In this document: in pieces, positions 17,323 to 25,380 of the stretch
Layout of the letters: each line of letters opens with the position of its first letter
Numbering within the stretch: the first letter of the stretch is position 1
Position numbers and translations under genes: made by a program
The notes under the pieces: generated by a model
What the model saw: the letters and a program-made list of their open reading frames with translations, nothing else
Databases searched by the model: none
Told to the model about the DNA's origin: nothing
Source: Syntrophomonas sp. UBA4911
Lineage (GTDB): Bacteria > Bacillota > Syntrophomonadia > Syntrophomonadales > Syntrophomonadaceae
Reading direction: 5' to 3'
NCBI GenBank assembly: GCA_002398105.1
Contig: DHCD01000111.1
Span: 27,619-66,225, forward strand
Length of the DNA stretch: 38,607 nt

Positions 17323-17352
17323 TTGTCGTATATTAGCGTATATTGTTATAAT
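17323..17352 (+). promoter_or_regulatory. promoter of the moxR-DUF58 operon
   Basis: TTGTCG, an 18-base spacer and TATAAT at 17347-17352. It lies 33 bases before the ATG, with AGGAGA as the ribosome site. The preceding 17180-17320 shows no gene. Confidence 0.55.
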
Positions 17353-17384
17353 ATAAAGAATGTCACAATGAATAGGAGATCATC

Positions 17385-18332
17385 ATGCTTGAACCGACCC
17401 CTCTGCAAAAGATTATAACCAGCTTAAATCAGGTGGTTATCGGTAAAGCACAGGTTATTGAACTGGTCATGACCGGACTCCTGGCCGACGGACACCTGCT
17501 TATAGAAGATGTGCCGGGAGTAGGTAAGACTTTGCTGGCCAAAAGTCTGGCGGTTTTATTAAATTGCCGGTTTAAACGCATTCAGTTCACCCCTGACCTG
17601 ACCCCTACCGACGTTACCGGTTTCTATGTCTACAATCGCAAAACCGGAGAATTCGTGCTGCGGCAAGGCCCGGTGATGAGCAATATCCTGCTGGCCGATG
17701 AAATTAACCGCACGGTTCCTCGCACTCAGTCCAGTCTGCTGGAGGCCATGGAAGAAAGACAGGTTACCATAGACGGGAATACTATGCCTTTGCCCCGTCC
17801 GTTCCTGGTCATGGCCACTCAAAATCCGATTGAACATGAAGGTACTTTCTTGCTGCCGGAAGCTCAATTGGATCGATTTCTGCTCAAAATAAGTATGGGA
17901 TACCCAAGTGTTGAAGAAGAGGAACAGATTCTCAAGGCGCAAATACAGCAATCTCCACTTGCCGGCTTACAACCAGTGTGCAGTATGGAAGATATTTTAG
18001 AATATCAGAACGGCTGTCGTCAGGTGAGGCTGCATCCCAGTTTAGTTCACTATATTGTTGAATTGATAAGTGCCACCCGCAGTCACCCGGCAGTTGCTCT
18101 GGGCGCCAGTCCCCGGGCGTCGCTTGCTTTGCAGCGGGCGTCTCAAGCGCTCGCCTTTCTCAGGGACAGAGACTATGTGATCCCGGATGATATAAAATAC
18201 CTGGCGGGCCCGGTGCTTTTACACCGGCTGATTGTCAAGCGTGAAGAACGCCTGCACGGGTTAACCAGTGAAGCTCTTTTACAAGAAATTATTCGGAGCG
18301 TCAAGGTGCCAGAGAGTGACGAAGCATTGTGA
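17385..18332 (+). CDS. MoxR-family AAA+ ATPase
   Basis: MoxR ATPases act as chaperones that assemble or activate partner proteins, usually those encoded next to them. The 315-residue protein has Walker A VPGVGKTL (43-50), Walker B ILLADEIN (101-108), the MoxR hallmark LLEAMEERQVTIDG, sensor 1 in MATQNP, and a C-terminal lid domain. It is the first gene of an operon with a DUF58 and a DUF4129 protein, the standard MoxR neighbourhood. Its TGA overlaps the GTG of the next gene. Confidence 0.95.
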   Translation: MLEPTPLQKIITSLNQVVIGKAQVIELVMTGLLADGHLLIEDVPGVGKTLLAKSLAVLLNCRFKRIQFTPDLTPTDVTGFYVYNRKTGEFVLRQGPVMSNILLADEINRTVPRTQSSLLEAMEERQVTIDGNTMPLPRPFLVMATQNPIEHEGTFLLPEAQLDRFLLKISMGYPSVEEEEQILKAQIQQSPLAGLQPVCSMEDILEYQNGCRQVRLHPSLVHYIVELISATRSHPAVALGASPRASLALQRASQALAFLRDRDYVIPDDIKYLAGPVLLHRLIVKREERLHGLTSEALLQEIIRSVKVPESDEAL

Positions 18333-19411
18333 ACAACCGGTTCCAAGAAGTGGTGAATTCGGTTTTTTCCATCGGGCTGTTTCGCTTCTTATTAATTGCG
18401 GCAGCAGTTTTTCTGCTCCGTTTCGATCTGTGGTCACCTGCTATAATTACGGTTATCTTACTGGTAATTGCCGAAACCGGCCGTTGGTGGAGCCGATCCG
18501 GGTTACGCTATTTAGAGCTGGAGAAACACTTTAAGCCTCAGCGCTTGTTTGCTGGCGAAAAAACTTCGCTTACAGTCAATATTTATAATCATAAGTTTCT
18601 GCCCCTCATTGCTGAATGGACTCAGGAACTGCCCGATGGGTTGGATGCTTCTGATCTATCTGTCGCCACCCTTCTGCCGCGGCATAGCTCTTTTTTTATC
18701 CAATCTGAAATTACGGCCAGACGCCGGGGCTTTTACGAAATCCCGCCTTCCGCTGTTACCAGCAGTGACGGCACCGGGCTATTCAGTTACCAGATGGCGA
18801 TAGGAGATATATGCCCCCTTATTGTCTACCCCCGTCTGGAGGACTGGTCTCAAATCGGGTTGAAACCTTCGGATCTGATTGGAGAAATGGCTGACCGGCG
18901 CTACATTCTGCCTGACCCGGTTAAGGTTGCCGGTCTGCGTGAATACACCCCCGATATGCCGGCCCGGCTGATTAATTGGAAGGCCAGTGCCGGAAAAGAT
19001 ATGCCTATGGCTAAAATGATTGAGCCTTCCGCTGATTATAAGTTCTGTCTGGCTGTAGATGCCGATATTATAGGTGAGGAAGATGCCGGTAGCAATCGTT
19101 TTGAAAAAGCATTGTCAATTGCGGCTTCCATAACGGTCTGGGCCGATGAAAACGGTATAGCTGTCGGATTAGTCATTAATGCATCTCAAACCGGTCTTCC
19201 AGGTCCGGTATCAGTTCCGGTGAATACCGGATTTCCCCATACGCTTTTAATCCTGGAAAAGCTGGCCCGGGTGGAAGGCAATCCCTCGGGAGCGCTGGAG
19301 GAGCTTTTGTGGAAGGATAAGCATTCAATTCCCTGGGGAACTGCCCTGGTGGTCATCGGCGCCAGTATTAAACCGAGGGGAATGGGACGGATCATTTCTA
19401 TTCCCTGTTAG
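18329..19411 (+). CDS. DUF58 domain protein
   Basis: The 360-residue protein has two N-terminal membrane helices (about 15-50), a beta-rich middle, and the DUF58 signature REYTPDMPARLINWK near residues 205-220 followed by a vWA-like fold. DUF58 proteins are the usual clients or partners of MoxR ATPases, with roles suggested in envelope integrity or protein maturation. The GTG start overlaps the moxR stop (GTGA), implying translational coupling. Confidence 0.88.
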   Translation: MNNRFQEVVNSVFSIGLFRFLLIAAAVFLLRFDLWSPAIITVILLVIAETGRWWSRSGLRYLELEKHFKPQRLFAGEKTSLTVNIYNHKFLPLIAEWTQELPDGLDASDLSVATLLPRHSSFFIQSEITARRRGFYEIPPSAVTSSDGTGLFSYQMAIGDICPLIVYPRLEDWSQIGLKPSDLIGEMADRRYILPDPVKVAGLREYTPDMPARLINWKASAGKDMPMAKMIEPSADYKFCLAVDADIIGEEDAGSNRFEKALSIAASITVWADENGIAVGLVINASQTGLPGPVSVPVNTGFPHTLLILEKLARVEGNPSGALEELLWKDKHSIPWGTALVVIGASIKPRGMGRIISIPC

Positions 19412-19432
19412 CAGTAAGAGAAGGATATCTAT

Positions 19433-20749
19433 ATGTTTAAGCGCAATTCAAGCCTATCTTTTATATCTTTATTAGCCGAAACCGGTTGTTTGTTTCTGCC
19501 CTATTACCTGCTTTCCATTCTGATTAAAACCCCGGCAGGACAAATTATGACTTTCCCCCAGTTTCTCCTGCTGATTGTGACAGCCGGTGTGGTAAACTGG
19601 TTAATATCCCTTAAATCCCGGCCATTGCTCAGTGTAGCAGCATTGAACCTGGCAACTGCTACACTGGCCGCAGCTTTGCTTGGGGTCTGGATTTTGCCGG
19701 GAGGTTCAGCCCTATGGGCAGGGCTGCTGTTTAAAGGCTCCAGCCTCGGCGGTTCTTTACAGTTATGGCTGGCCTTCGGTTTAACCGGCTGGATTTTCCT
19801 GCGCTCAATGATTATCTTTAATTCCACTATTATTTACCAGGAGACAGTTAACCGTTTTGAAGCTGCTATAGTGATTGTGTGGGGTGCAGTTTTAGCGGCA
19901 GAACTAATTCCGGCGCCAATGCCTGATACTATCGTTGTACTGGCATTCTGCCTGATCTCTAACTTGACTGCGATCGCTTCGGCCCGGTTCACAGCCATTC
20001 CTTCCCAAAGCTATATTTCTGCACTGGGAATTCTGATTGCTCTAACCTGCATTGCGGTACTGCTGCTGAATTTTTCACATTCTTATATGTTATCCGCCTC
20101 CCAATGGCTTTATGATTCCACCTTTCCTTACCTGGGATTAGTGTTCTATAGCGTCATCACCTGGCTGCTGAAGAAGGGCCATTACCTGCCCGACCAGCAT
20201 AGTTCCACAATCGGTTCCGCCGAAGCAACAAACAGTGCCAATTTTGGGAGCCATAATTCTCCCCTTAACTCCCATTGGATGCAGTTGCTTTCTTCCGCTA
20301 TCGGTGTAGTCGCCGCCATCTTATTAGCTATTGTTATTCTGCTTCTTGGCTTTTATTTGGTTAAATATCTGCTTAGAAAACGGTCTTTTTCACCTGTCTC
20401 AGGTTCCTCCGGAAATATCAATTACTCCTGGCTGAGTATTAAGTTAATTAATCTGCTTAAGAGATTAGGAATCATAAGGTTGCTGCTGCAGCCAGGAAAA
20501 CTGGGGGTAGATTTACTCTACCAGGGCTTGTTGTACTGGGGTAAACGCAAAAACATGGGGCGTAAAGATTTTGAAACTCCTTACGAATACTGCAGCCGTC
20601 TGGGCACTTCGTTTCCCCGGCAGCAGGAGCGATTGCTGCAAATAACCGATGCCTATGTCCGTTTCAGGTTTGGGCAACACGCTCCCGAACCTGCCCGATT
20701 ACGGGAATTGCGTTCAGCCTTCCGTCAGCTGTTCAAGCCCCCTTTTTGA
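19433..20749 (+). CDS. polytopic membrane protein with C-terminal DUF4129 domain
   Basis: The 438-residue protein has about seven to nine hydrophobic segments over residues 10-255 and another at about 287-311. A soluble C-terminus contains DFETPYEYCSRL and ends with ITDAYVRFRFGQ, matching DUF4129. In the common version of this operon the third protein is a transglutaminase-like membrane protein ending in DUF4129. Here I find no Cys-His-Asp transglutaminase core, so the catalytic part seems absent. An AAGGA ribosome site precedes the ATG 21 bp after the DUF58 gene. Confidence 0.75.
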   Translation: MFKRNSSLSFISLLAETGCLFLPYYLLSILIKTPAGQIMTFPQFLLLIVTAGVVNWLISLKSRPLLSVAALNLATATLAAALLGVWILPGGSALWAGLLFKGSSLGGSLQLWLAFGLTGWIFLRSMIIFNSTIIYQETVNRFEAAIVIVWGAVLAAELIPAPMPDTIVVLAFCLISNLTAIASARFTAIPSQSYISALGILIALTCIAVLLLNFSHSYMLSASQWLYDSTFPYLGLVFYSVITWLLKKGHYLPDQHSSTIGSAEATNSANFGSHNSPLNSHWMQLLSSAIGVVAAILLAIVILLLGFYLVKYLLRKRSFSPVSGSSGNINYSWLSIKLINLLKRLGIIRLLLQPGKLGVDLLYQGLLYWGKRKNMGRKDFETPYEYCSRLGTSFPRQQERLLQITDAYVRFRFGQHAPEPARLRELRSAFRQLFKPPF

Positions 20750-20790
20750 TAAAGGTGCCATTCTTATCCTGAATTACATACCCTTCGGGA

Positions 20791-20820
20791 TTAATCCGTA
20801 TCCCTTCGGCCGCGGATTAA
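20791..20820. terminator. possible hairpin terminator between convergent genes
   Basis: TTAATCCG and CGGATTAA form an 8-bp stem around a 14-base loop in the 89-base gap between the converging DUF4129 and MBL genes. Overlapping GTATCC/GGATAC pairs give an alternative fold. There is no long T-run, so termination is a guess. Confidence 0.35.
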
Positions 20821-20838
20821 GGATACGCACTATCCCAT

Positions 20839-21723
20839 CTACATCCTATTCTTTACATTTTTAACCAGCATGGAAACGGAACCCATCATCAGATCCGGGG
20901 GATAATAAGACATAGCCCCTTTTATATACCTATCATACAGTTCCGTGACAATGGACTGCTCACTTTGTCCGCGGTCAAGCCGGTCCTTGATCAGATCAAA
21001 GGCCTCCGCCGCAGCTTCCATACTGCGGTTATAAAACTGGCTGACCTGGTCATGGCCAACCGGTATCTCCCCGTGACCAACCCCCACAATCTCGGTGGGA
21101 TATTGCTGCAGCCGTCTGATAGTTTCCCGGTAGAGGTCGTAATCCTGGAAAAAGACCGGCGACCTTAAACCATCCGGTATCTGGTAGCCGGCCGCATCAG
21201 AAATAAACATGGCCTTGGCACTGGGAAAATACGCGGCCAGGGAACAGGGACTATGGCCGGGGGCTTCAATAATATCCAGTTGGAGCCCCTCATCCACTAT
21301 GAGGCTATCCCCTTCGGCAACGGCAAGCTCCGCCTGCACCCGGTCAATATCAAGCCCTCCCGGGGCATCCGGCAAAAGTCCGTTCCTGACATAAGCGTCA
21401 GTGACATAAGCATCGGCTTGGATCAGAACCGGTTTCAATTTATCCCGCGCCAGTATCTTCCGGGCGGCCGGACTGGCTGCGGTCTGGGCTTGGGGAAACA
21501 GGTCTTTTAGCCGGGGCAGGCCGCAGACATGATCAAAGTGAGAGTGCATCACCAGGATATATTTTATCCGGGGCCGATTTTTTTCAGCCTGCCACTGCCG
21601 GGCAAAAATATCTGCCCCGGCACTGGTGCCGCATTCGATAAGTACCGCCTCTTCTCGCCCTACTATAAAGTAATTAAAATTGCCGTTGCCTAAAACCATC
21701 ACCCGATCAGCCAACTGAGTCAT
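20839..21723 (-). CDS. MBL-fold metallo-hydrolase
   Basis: A metallo-beta-lactamase-fold enzyme of 294 residues from the ATG at 21723, chosen because GGGGGAG lies seven bases upstream; the frame itself opens six codons earlier. The metal-binding HSHFDH is at residues 60-65, and further ligands are in APGHSP, ISDAAG and GVGHGE. The fold covers thiolesterases, lactonases and RNA or phosphonate hydrolases; the substrate cannot be assigned. The C-terminal helical part of about 70 residues resembles that of glyoxalase-II-like or thioesterase-like members. It is transcribed alone. Confidence 0.88.
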   Translation of the reverse strand: MTQLADRVMVLGNGNFNYFIVGREEAVLIECGTSAGADIFARQWQAEKNRPRIKYILVMHSHFDHVCGLPRLKDLFPQAQTAASPAARKILARDKLKPVLIQADAYVTDAYVRNGLLPDAPGGLDIDRVQAELAVAEGDSLIVDEGLQLDIIEAPGHSPCSLAAYFPSAKAMFISDAAGYQIPDGLRSPVFFQDYDLYRETIRRLQQYPTEIVGVGHGEIPVGHDQVSQFYNRSMEAAAEAFDLIKDRLDRGQSEQSIVTELYDRYIKGAMSYYPPDLMMGSVSMLVKNVKNRM

Positions 21724-21882
21724 ATAAATTCTCCCCCTCATATGTTTTTTATTTCAGTATATAGGGGTAGTTCTCGAATTTTATGACGGATTCCTGCCGC
21801 CTGGAGGCGACATTTTTTACGGGGTTATTTCTTTTTATCTACTCCCTCCAACACTTTTCCGCATTATTTTTAGCCGGGCATA

Positions 21883-21911
21883 TTTACAAGACCGGATTCG
21901 GCAAATATAAT
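21883..21911 (+). promoter_or_regulatory. near-consensus sigma-A promoter of the GntR-ABC operon
   Basis: TTTACA (5 of 6), a 17-base spacer and a perfect TATAAT at 21906-21911. Transcription would begin near 21918, directly upstream of an operator-like repeat. Confidence 0.8.
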
Positions 21912-21921
21912 TAAGTGTATT

Positions 21922-21948
21922 AACTGTACTATTTTTGGTGGTACAGTT
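21922..21948. promoter_or_regulatory. operator-like inverted repeat for the GntR/YtrA-type repressor
   Basis: AACTGTAC and GTACAGTT are perfect 8-bp inverted arms separated by 11 bases. They sit 4-30 bases after the predicted start site and before the ribosome site. A bound repressor here would block elongation, so autoregulation by the next gene product is the simplest reading. Confidence 0.65.
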
Positions 21949-21969
21949 GTGGTGGAAAGGAGGGGCTCT

Positions 21970-22359
21970 ATGTTTGAGCTGGACTTGCGCAGCCGTGCCC
22001 CTATTTACGAACAACTGGTGGACAAGATTATTGAGCTCATCATCAGCGATGTCTTGAAACCAGACCAGCAATTACCGTCCGTTCGCATTCTGTCCAGTGA
22101 GTTGACGCTTAACCCCAATACCATTCAGAAGGCCTATCGCGAGCTGGAATATCGCGGCTATATCTATTCCTTGCCGGGTAAAGGCAGCTTTGTCAGGCCC
22201 GCCCTGGCAGAGGATAATTCCGCCCGCCTGCTAAATCTGGAAAAAGAACTGAATCGAATTATAACGGAAATGCTTTACCTGGGCCTGCGCCCTGATGAAA
22301 TCTTAGCCAGGGCCGAAGATTTATTATCCGCAGCTAAGGGAGGTAATATCAATGATTGA
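21970..22359 (+). CDS. GntR-family (YtrA-type) transcriptional regulator
   Basis: The 129-residue protein has an N-terminal winged HTH of the GntR type (PIYEQLVDKI, LPSVRILSSEL, NTIQKAYRELE, GKGSFV) and a short helical C-terminus, as in the YtrA subfamily that controls adjacent ABC transporters. The ATG at 21970 is chosen over an upstream GTG because AAAGGAGG lies just before it and the alignment starts at MFELDLRSRAPIYEQ. Its stop overlaps the ABC ATPase start by 8 bp. It is probably a repressor of its own operon. Confidence 0.9.
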   Translation: MFELDLRSRAPIYEQLVDKIIELIISDVLKPDQQLPSVRILSSELTLNPNTIQKAYRELEYRGYIYSLPGKGSFVRPALAEDNSARLLNLEKELNRIITEMLYLGLRPDEILARAEDLLSAAKGGNIND

Positions 22360-23251
22360 AGTGGAAAGGGTCAGCAAACAGTTCGGGGAGCTGGAAGCCC
22401 TGCACGATGTCAGCCTGGCTGTCCATCAAGGTTCCATTTACGGTCTGGTTGGTTCCAACGGAGCTGGTAAAACGACCCTGTTGAAACTCCTGGCCGGGAT
22501 TTATAAACCGGATACCGGAAATATTATGATTGACGCCCAATCGGTATTTGAAAATGAAGCTATAAAAGCACGCAGTGTTTTTATTCCTGATATCCTCTAT
22601 TTTTTTCATAATTATACTATCCAGGACACGGCTGATTTCTATGCCCATATCTATCCCCAGTGGAATCACCAGCGCTATCTGAAACTGGCGGGGGTTTTCA
22701 ATATTGAGGTCAAAAGACGTATCAGGACTTTGTCCAAGGGTATGCAGCGGCAGGTGGCTTTCTGGATGGGCCTTTCCTTGATGCCTGACGTCATGATACT
22801 GGACGAGCCTCTGGACGGACTGGACCCGGTAATGCGGCAGAAAGTCAAACAGCTCATTATTCAGGATGTGGCCGACCGGGCCATGACGGTCATAATATCT
22901 TCTCATAACCTGCGGGAGTTGGAGAATATCTGCGATTATATCGGCATTTTGCACCAGGGTAAAATGCTTATCCAGAAGGATTTGGACGATCTCAAGGCTG
23001 ACGTACATAAAATCCAGGTCGCTTTCAGTACCGAAACCCCTCCGGCTCTGATTGATGAGATGCAGGCCCTCTATCATGAACAACGGGGCAGTATAAGCAT
23101 TTTTATTGTACGGGGCTCCCACAGTGAGATCGTGAGCCGCATACAGGCCTATGCTCCAGCCATTCTGGATGTCCTGCCCCTCACCCTGGAGGAAATATTC
23201 ATTTACGAAATGGGGGATAATGGTTATGAAATCAAAAACATCCTTTATTAA
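22352..23251 (+). CDS. ABC transporter ATP-binding protein (YtrB-like)
   Basis: The 299-residue ATPase has Walker A GSNGAGKTT (34-42), the signature LSKGMQRQ (127-134) and Walker B VMILDEP (147-153), followed by the H-loop SSHNL. A C-terminal extension of about 85 residues is typical of exporter-type ATPases of the YtrB/BcrA kind. A GGGAGG ribosome site lies within the end of the regulator gene. It overlaps the permease gene downstream by 26 bp. The substrate is unknown; related cassettes respond to cell-wall-active antibiotics. Confidence 0.92.
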   Translation: MIEVERVSKQFGELEALHDVSLAVHQGSIYGLVGSNGAGKTTLLKLLAGIYKPDTGNIMIDAQSVFENEAIKARSVFIPDILYFFHNYTIQDTADFYAHIYPQWNHQRYLKLAGVFNIEVKRRIRTLSKGMQRQVAFWMGLSLMPDVMILDEPLDGLDPVMRQKVKQLIIQDVADRAMTVIISSHNLRELENICDYIGILHQGKMLIQKDLDDLKADVHKIQVAFSTETPPALIDEMQALYHEQRGSISIFIVRGSHSEIVSRIQAYAPAILDVLPLTLEEIFIYEMGDNGYEIKNILY

Positions 23252-25334
23252 TAAAGGAATATTAAATAATGATTTTAAACGCTACACCTGGATCGGTATC
23301 GTATACCTGCTGGGTTTGCTGGTAGCTGTCCCCTTGAAGCTGGCTATGATTTATACCCGTCCGGAAGCAATCAAGGTGAATTATAATGCTTTTACCTATC
23401 TGCGGGTACTGGAATTTGATTCTTCACCCCTGCTTTTAATCCTGCTGCTGACCGTTCCGGTATTAACCGGTATTCTCCTGTTCCGTTATCTGCAGTACGG
23501 TAAAGCGGCCGATATGGAGCATGCTCTCCCCATCAAGCGGGAAACCCTTTATAATACCCATATTTTAACCGGTCTGATCTTGCTGCTGACGCCGGTGATA
23601 ATCACCGCCCTGATCACCTGGGCTCTGGTGGCCGGACTGGGGATTGAGTTTATAGCGGGCCGCAATATCCTGGTCTGGTTAGAGGTAGCTTTTTTGCTCA
23701 ATCTGCTCCTGTTTTTGAGTACCGTTGCGGTAGGCATGTTTACCGGTTTATCGGTCCTGCAGGGATTGCTCACTTACATCCTGCTGCTGGTTCCCAGCGG
23801 GCTCTCGCTTCTGGTATTCCATAATCTCAGCCTGTATGTTTACGGGTTTCCCAATGATTACTACAGCGCTAATTTAGAAAAGCTTTCCCCCCTGCTGAGA
23901 TTGCCTAATTCCACCCCGCCTCTGCCGGCCGGTGAAATCATATTGTATCTCTTGCTCTGTGTCGCCCTGTATTTTTTGGGAAGATATCTATATCGCCGGC
24001 GTAATATCGAAACCGCCGGTGATGCTATTACTATTGAAGTACTGCGGCCGCTTTTTAAATATGCGGTAACCTTTTGCACTATGCTGCTGCTGGGGAGCTA
24101 TTTTCACAGTGCCGCCCAGGGAAGCATGTTCTGGACCTATTTCGGCTACCTGTTGGGAGCCGGTCTGGGCTATTTCCTGACCGAGATCCTGCTCAATAAA
24201 TCCCTCTATGTTTTCCAATGGCAGCGGGTAAGAGGCCTGGGCGTTTACGGCTTGGTGATCATAGTTCTGATCGGCCTGCTTTATACTGATTGCACCGGCT
24301 ACGAAAAAAGGCTGCCCGAATTGAGCCAGATAAAAAATGTATATATGGACAGCTATTTTTATCCTTTAATATATGAAGATGAAATGTATGCCGGCAATGC
24401 TTTCAAGCCGTCTAAAGCAATATATGACGATCATGACAACATTGCCCGCATCCAGGCCCTGCACCGGCAAATAATTGCCCGGCGGGGAGAAGAAAAGGAG
24501 GCCTCCTCAGGTCCTTCCGGTGAGACCCAGCGGAAAGAAAGGATATGTCTGGCTTATGAACTGAAAAACGGGCGCCATCTCTATCGCGATTATATCATTC
24601 CTACGGCCGTTTATGCGGAGCAGTTGAAACCCATTTATGAATCCCGGGAATATAAGTTTCATCACTTTGAAATATTCCGGGCGAATCCGGATACTATCAA
24701 AATGATAGATATTCATAGCCGCAATGGCAATAAACACGTGCGTATAGCGGAGCCGGAAAGGATCAAACAAGCGGTCGCAGTCCTACGGCAGGATGTTCTG
24801 GAACAGAGCTTTGAAGCAATGACCGTGAATCAGAGGCCTGCCTGGGCTGACATCAATATCACCATAGCGCTGGCTGACGACGCCGGCAATACTATGCCGG
24901 CCGTGGTTTACGACCGGGTTGGGATTTACGGCAGCGTCACGTCGGAGCGGAATAATTATTACGATATCGGCATGGAGTGGCAAAAATCATATACCCATTT
25001 TGAGCGCTGGCTCCAGGACACGGGATTATATGACCAGGCCCGTTTACTTCCGGGGTCGGATATTGTCCACGCTATTATCAATTATGCTCCCGACGGTATT
25101 GACGAGGCCGGCTATCGCCAACTGATGCAAGCCGGAAATGCAGAAGAAAAACCCGGCGTTTTGAAAATCACGGATCCGGATAAGCTGGAATTGTGTCTGC
25201 GCACTTACCAGAGCGGCTATAAGGAAGGAGCGCTGTATACCGTTTTTTTTAAGGTCAATACCGGCAATAGTTTCTGGGGCCTGATCCCATCGGCCGAAGC
25301 CCCTGATTTTATCAAACCGCACTTCACCCCCTGA
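23226..25334 (+). CDS. ABC-2-type permease with large C-terminal soluble domain
   Basis: The open frame extends upstream, but the ATG at 23226 (702 residues) is preferred because it has a GGGGG site nine bases away and removes an unlikely N-terminus. About ten hydrophobic segments fall in residues 20-375, after which hydrophobicity ends at the segment near LGVYGLVIIVLIGLLYTDC. The last 300 or so residues are soluble and polar and probably lie outside the membrane. This resembles permeases of GntR/YtrA-linked transporters that carry a C-terminal domain (possibly DUF6449; recalled, not checked). It forms an operon with the two preceding genes. Confidence 0.8.
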   Translation: MKSKTSFINKGILNNDFKRYTWIGIVYLLGLLVAVPLKLAMIYTRPEAIKVNYNAFTYLRVLEFDSSPLLLILLLTVPVLTGILLFRYLQYGKAADMEHALPIKRETLYNTHILTGLILLLTPVIITALITWALVAGLGIEFIAGRNILVWLEVAFLLNLLLFLSTVAVGMFTGLSVLQGLLTYILLLVPSGLSLLVFHNLSLYVYGFPNDYYSANLEKLSPLLRLPNSTPPLPAGEIILYLLLCVALYFLGRYLYRRRNIETAGDAITIEVLRPLFKYAVTFCTMLLLGSYFHSAAQGSMFWTYFGYLLGAGLGYFLTEILLNKSLYVFQWQRVRGLGVYGLVIIVLIGLLYTDCTGYEKRLPELSQIKNVYMDSYFYPLIYEDEMYAGNAFKPSKAIYDDHDNIARIQALHRQIIARRGEEKEASSGPSGETQRKERICLAYELKNGRHLYRDYIIPTAVYAEQLKPIYESREYKFHHFEIFRANPDTIKMIDIHSRNGNKHVRIAEPERIKQAVAVLRQDVLEQSFEAMTVNQRPAWADINITIALADDAGNTMPAVVYDRVGIYGSVTSERNNYYDIGMEWQKSYTHFERWLQDTGLYDQARLLPGSDIVHAIINYAPDGIDEAGYRQLMQAGNAEEKPGVLKITDPDKLELCLRTYQSGYKEGALYTVFFKVNTGNSFWGLIPSAEAPDFIKPHFTP

Positions 25335-25380
25335 GGTGACCAGCGGCCGGTTAGCCAGCCTGATTTTCAGGCCCGGGATT

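Noticed and set aside
21790..21825. CGCC-TGGA-GGCG hairpin followed by ATTTTTT, resembling a plus-strand terminator.
   Set aside because: No plus-strand gene ends nearby, and the stem is only four to five bp.
22349..23122. A 257-codon minus-strand frame opposite the ABC ATPase gene.
   Set aside because: The plus-strand ATPase with all its motifs occupies the same DNA; the minus frame shows no domain.
25341..25376. Small hairpins between the permease and sbcC stops, possible terminator.
   Set aside because: Stems are five to six bp with no T-run on either strand.
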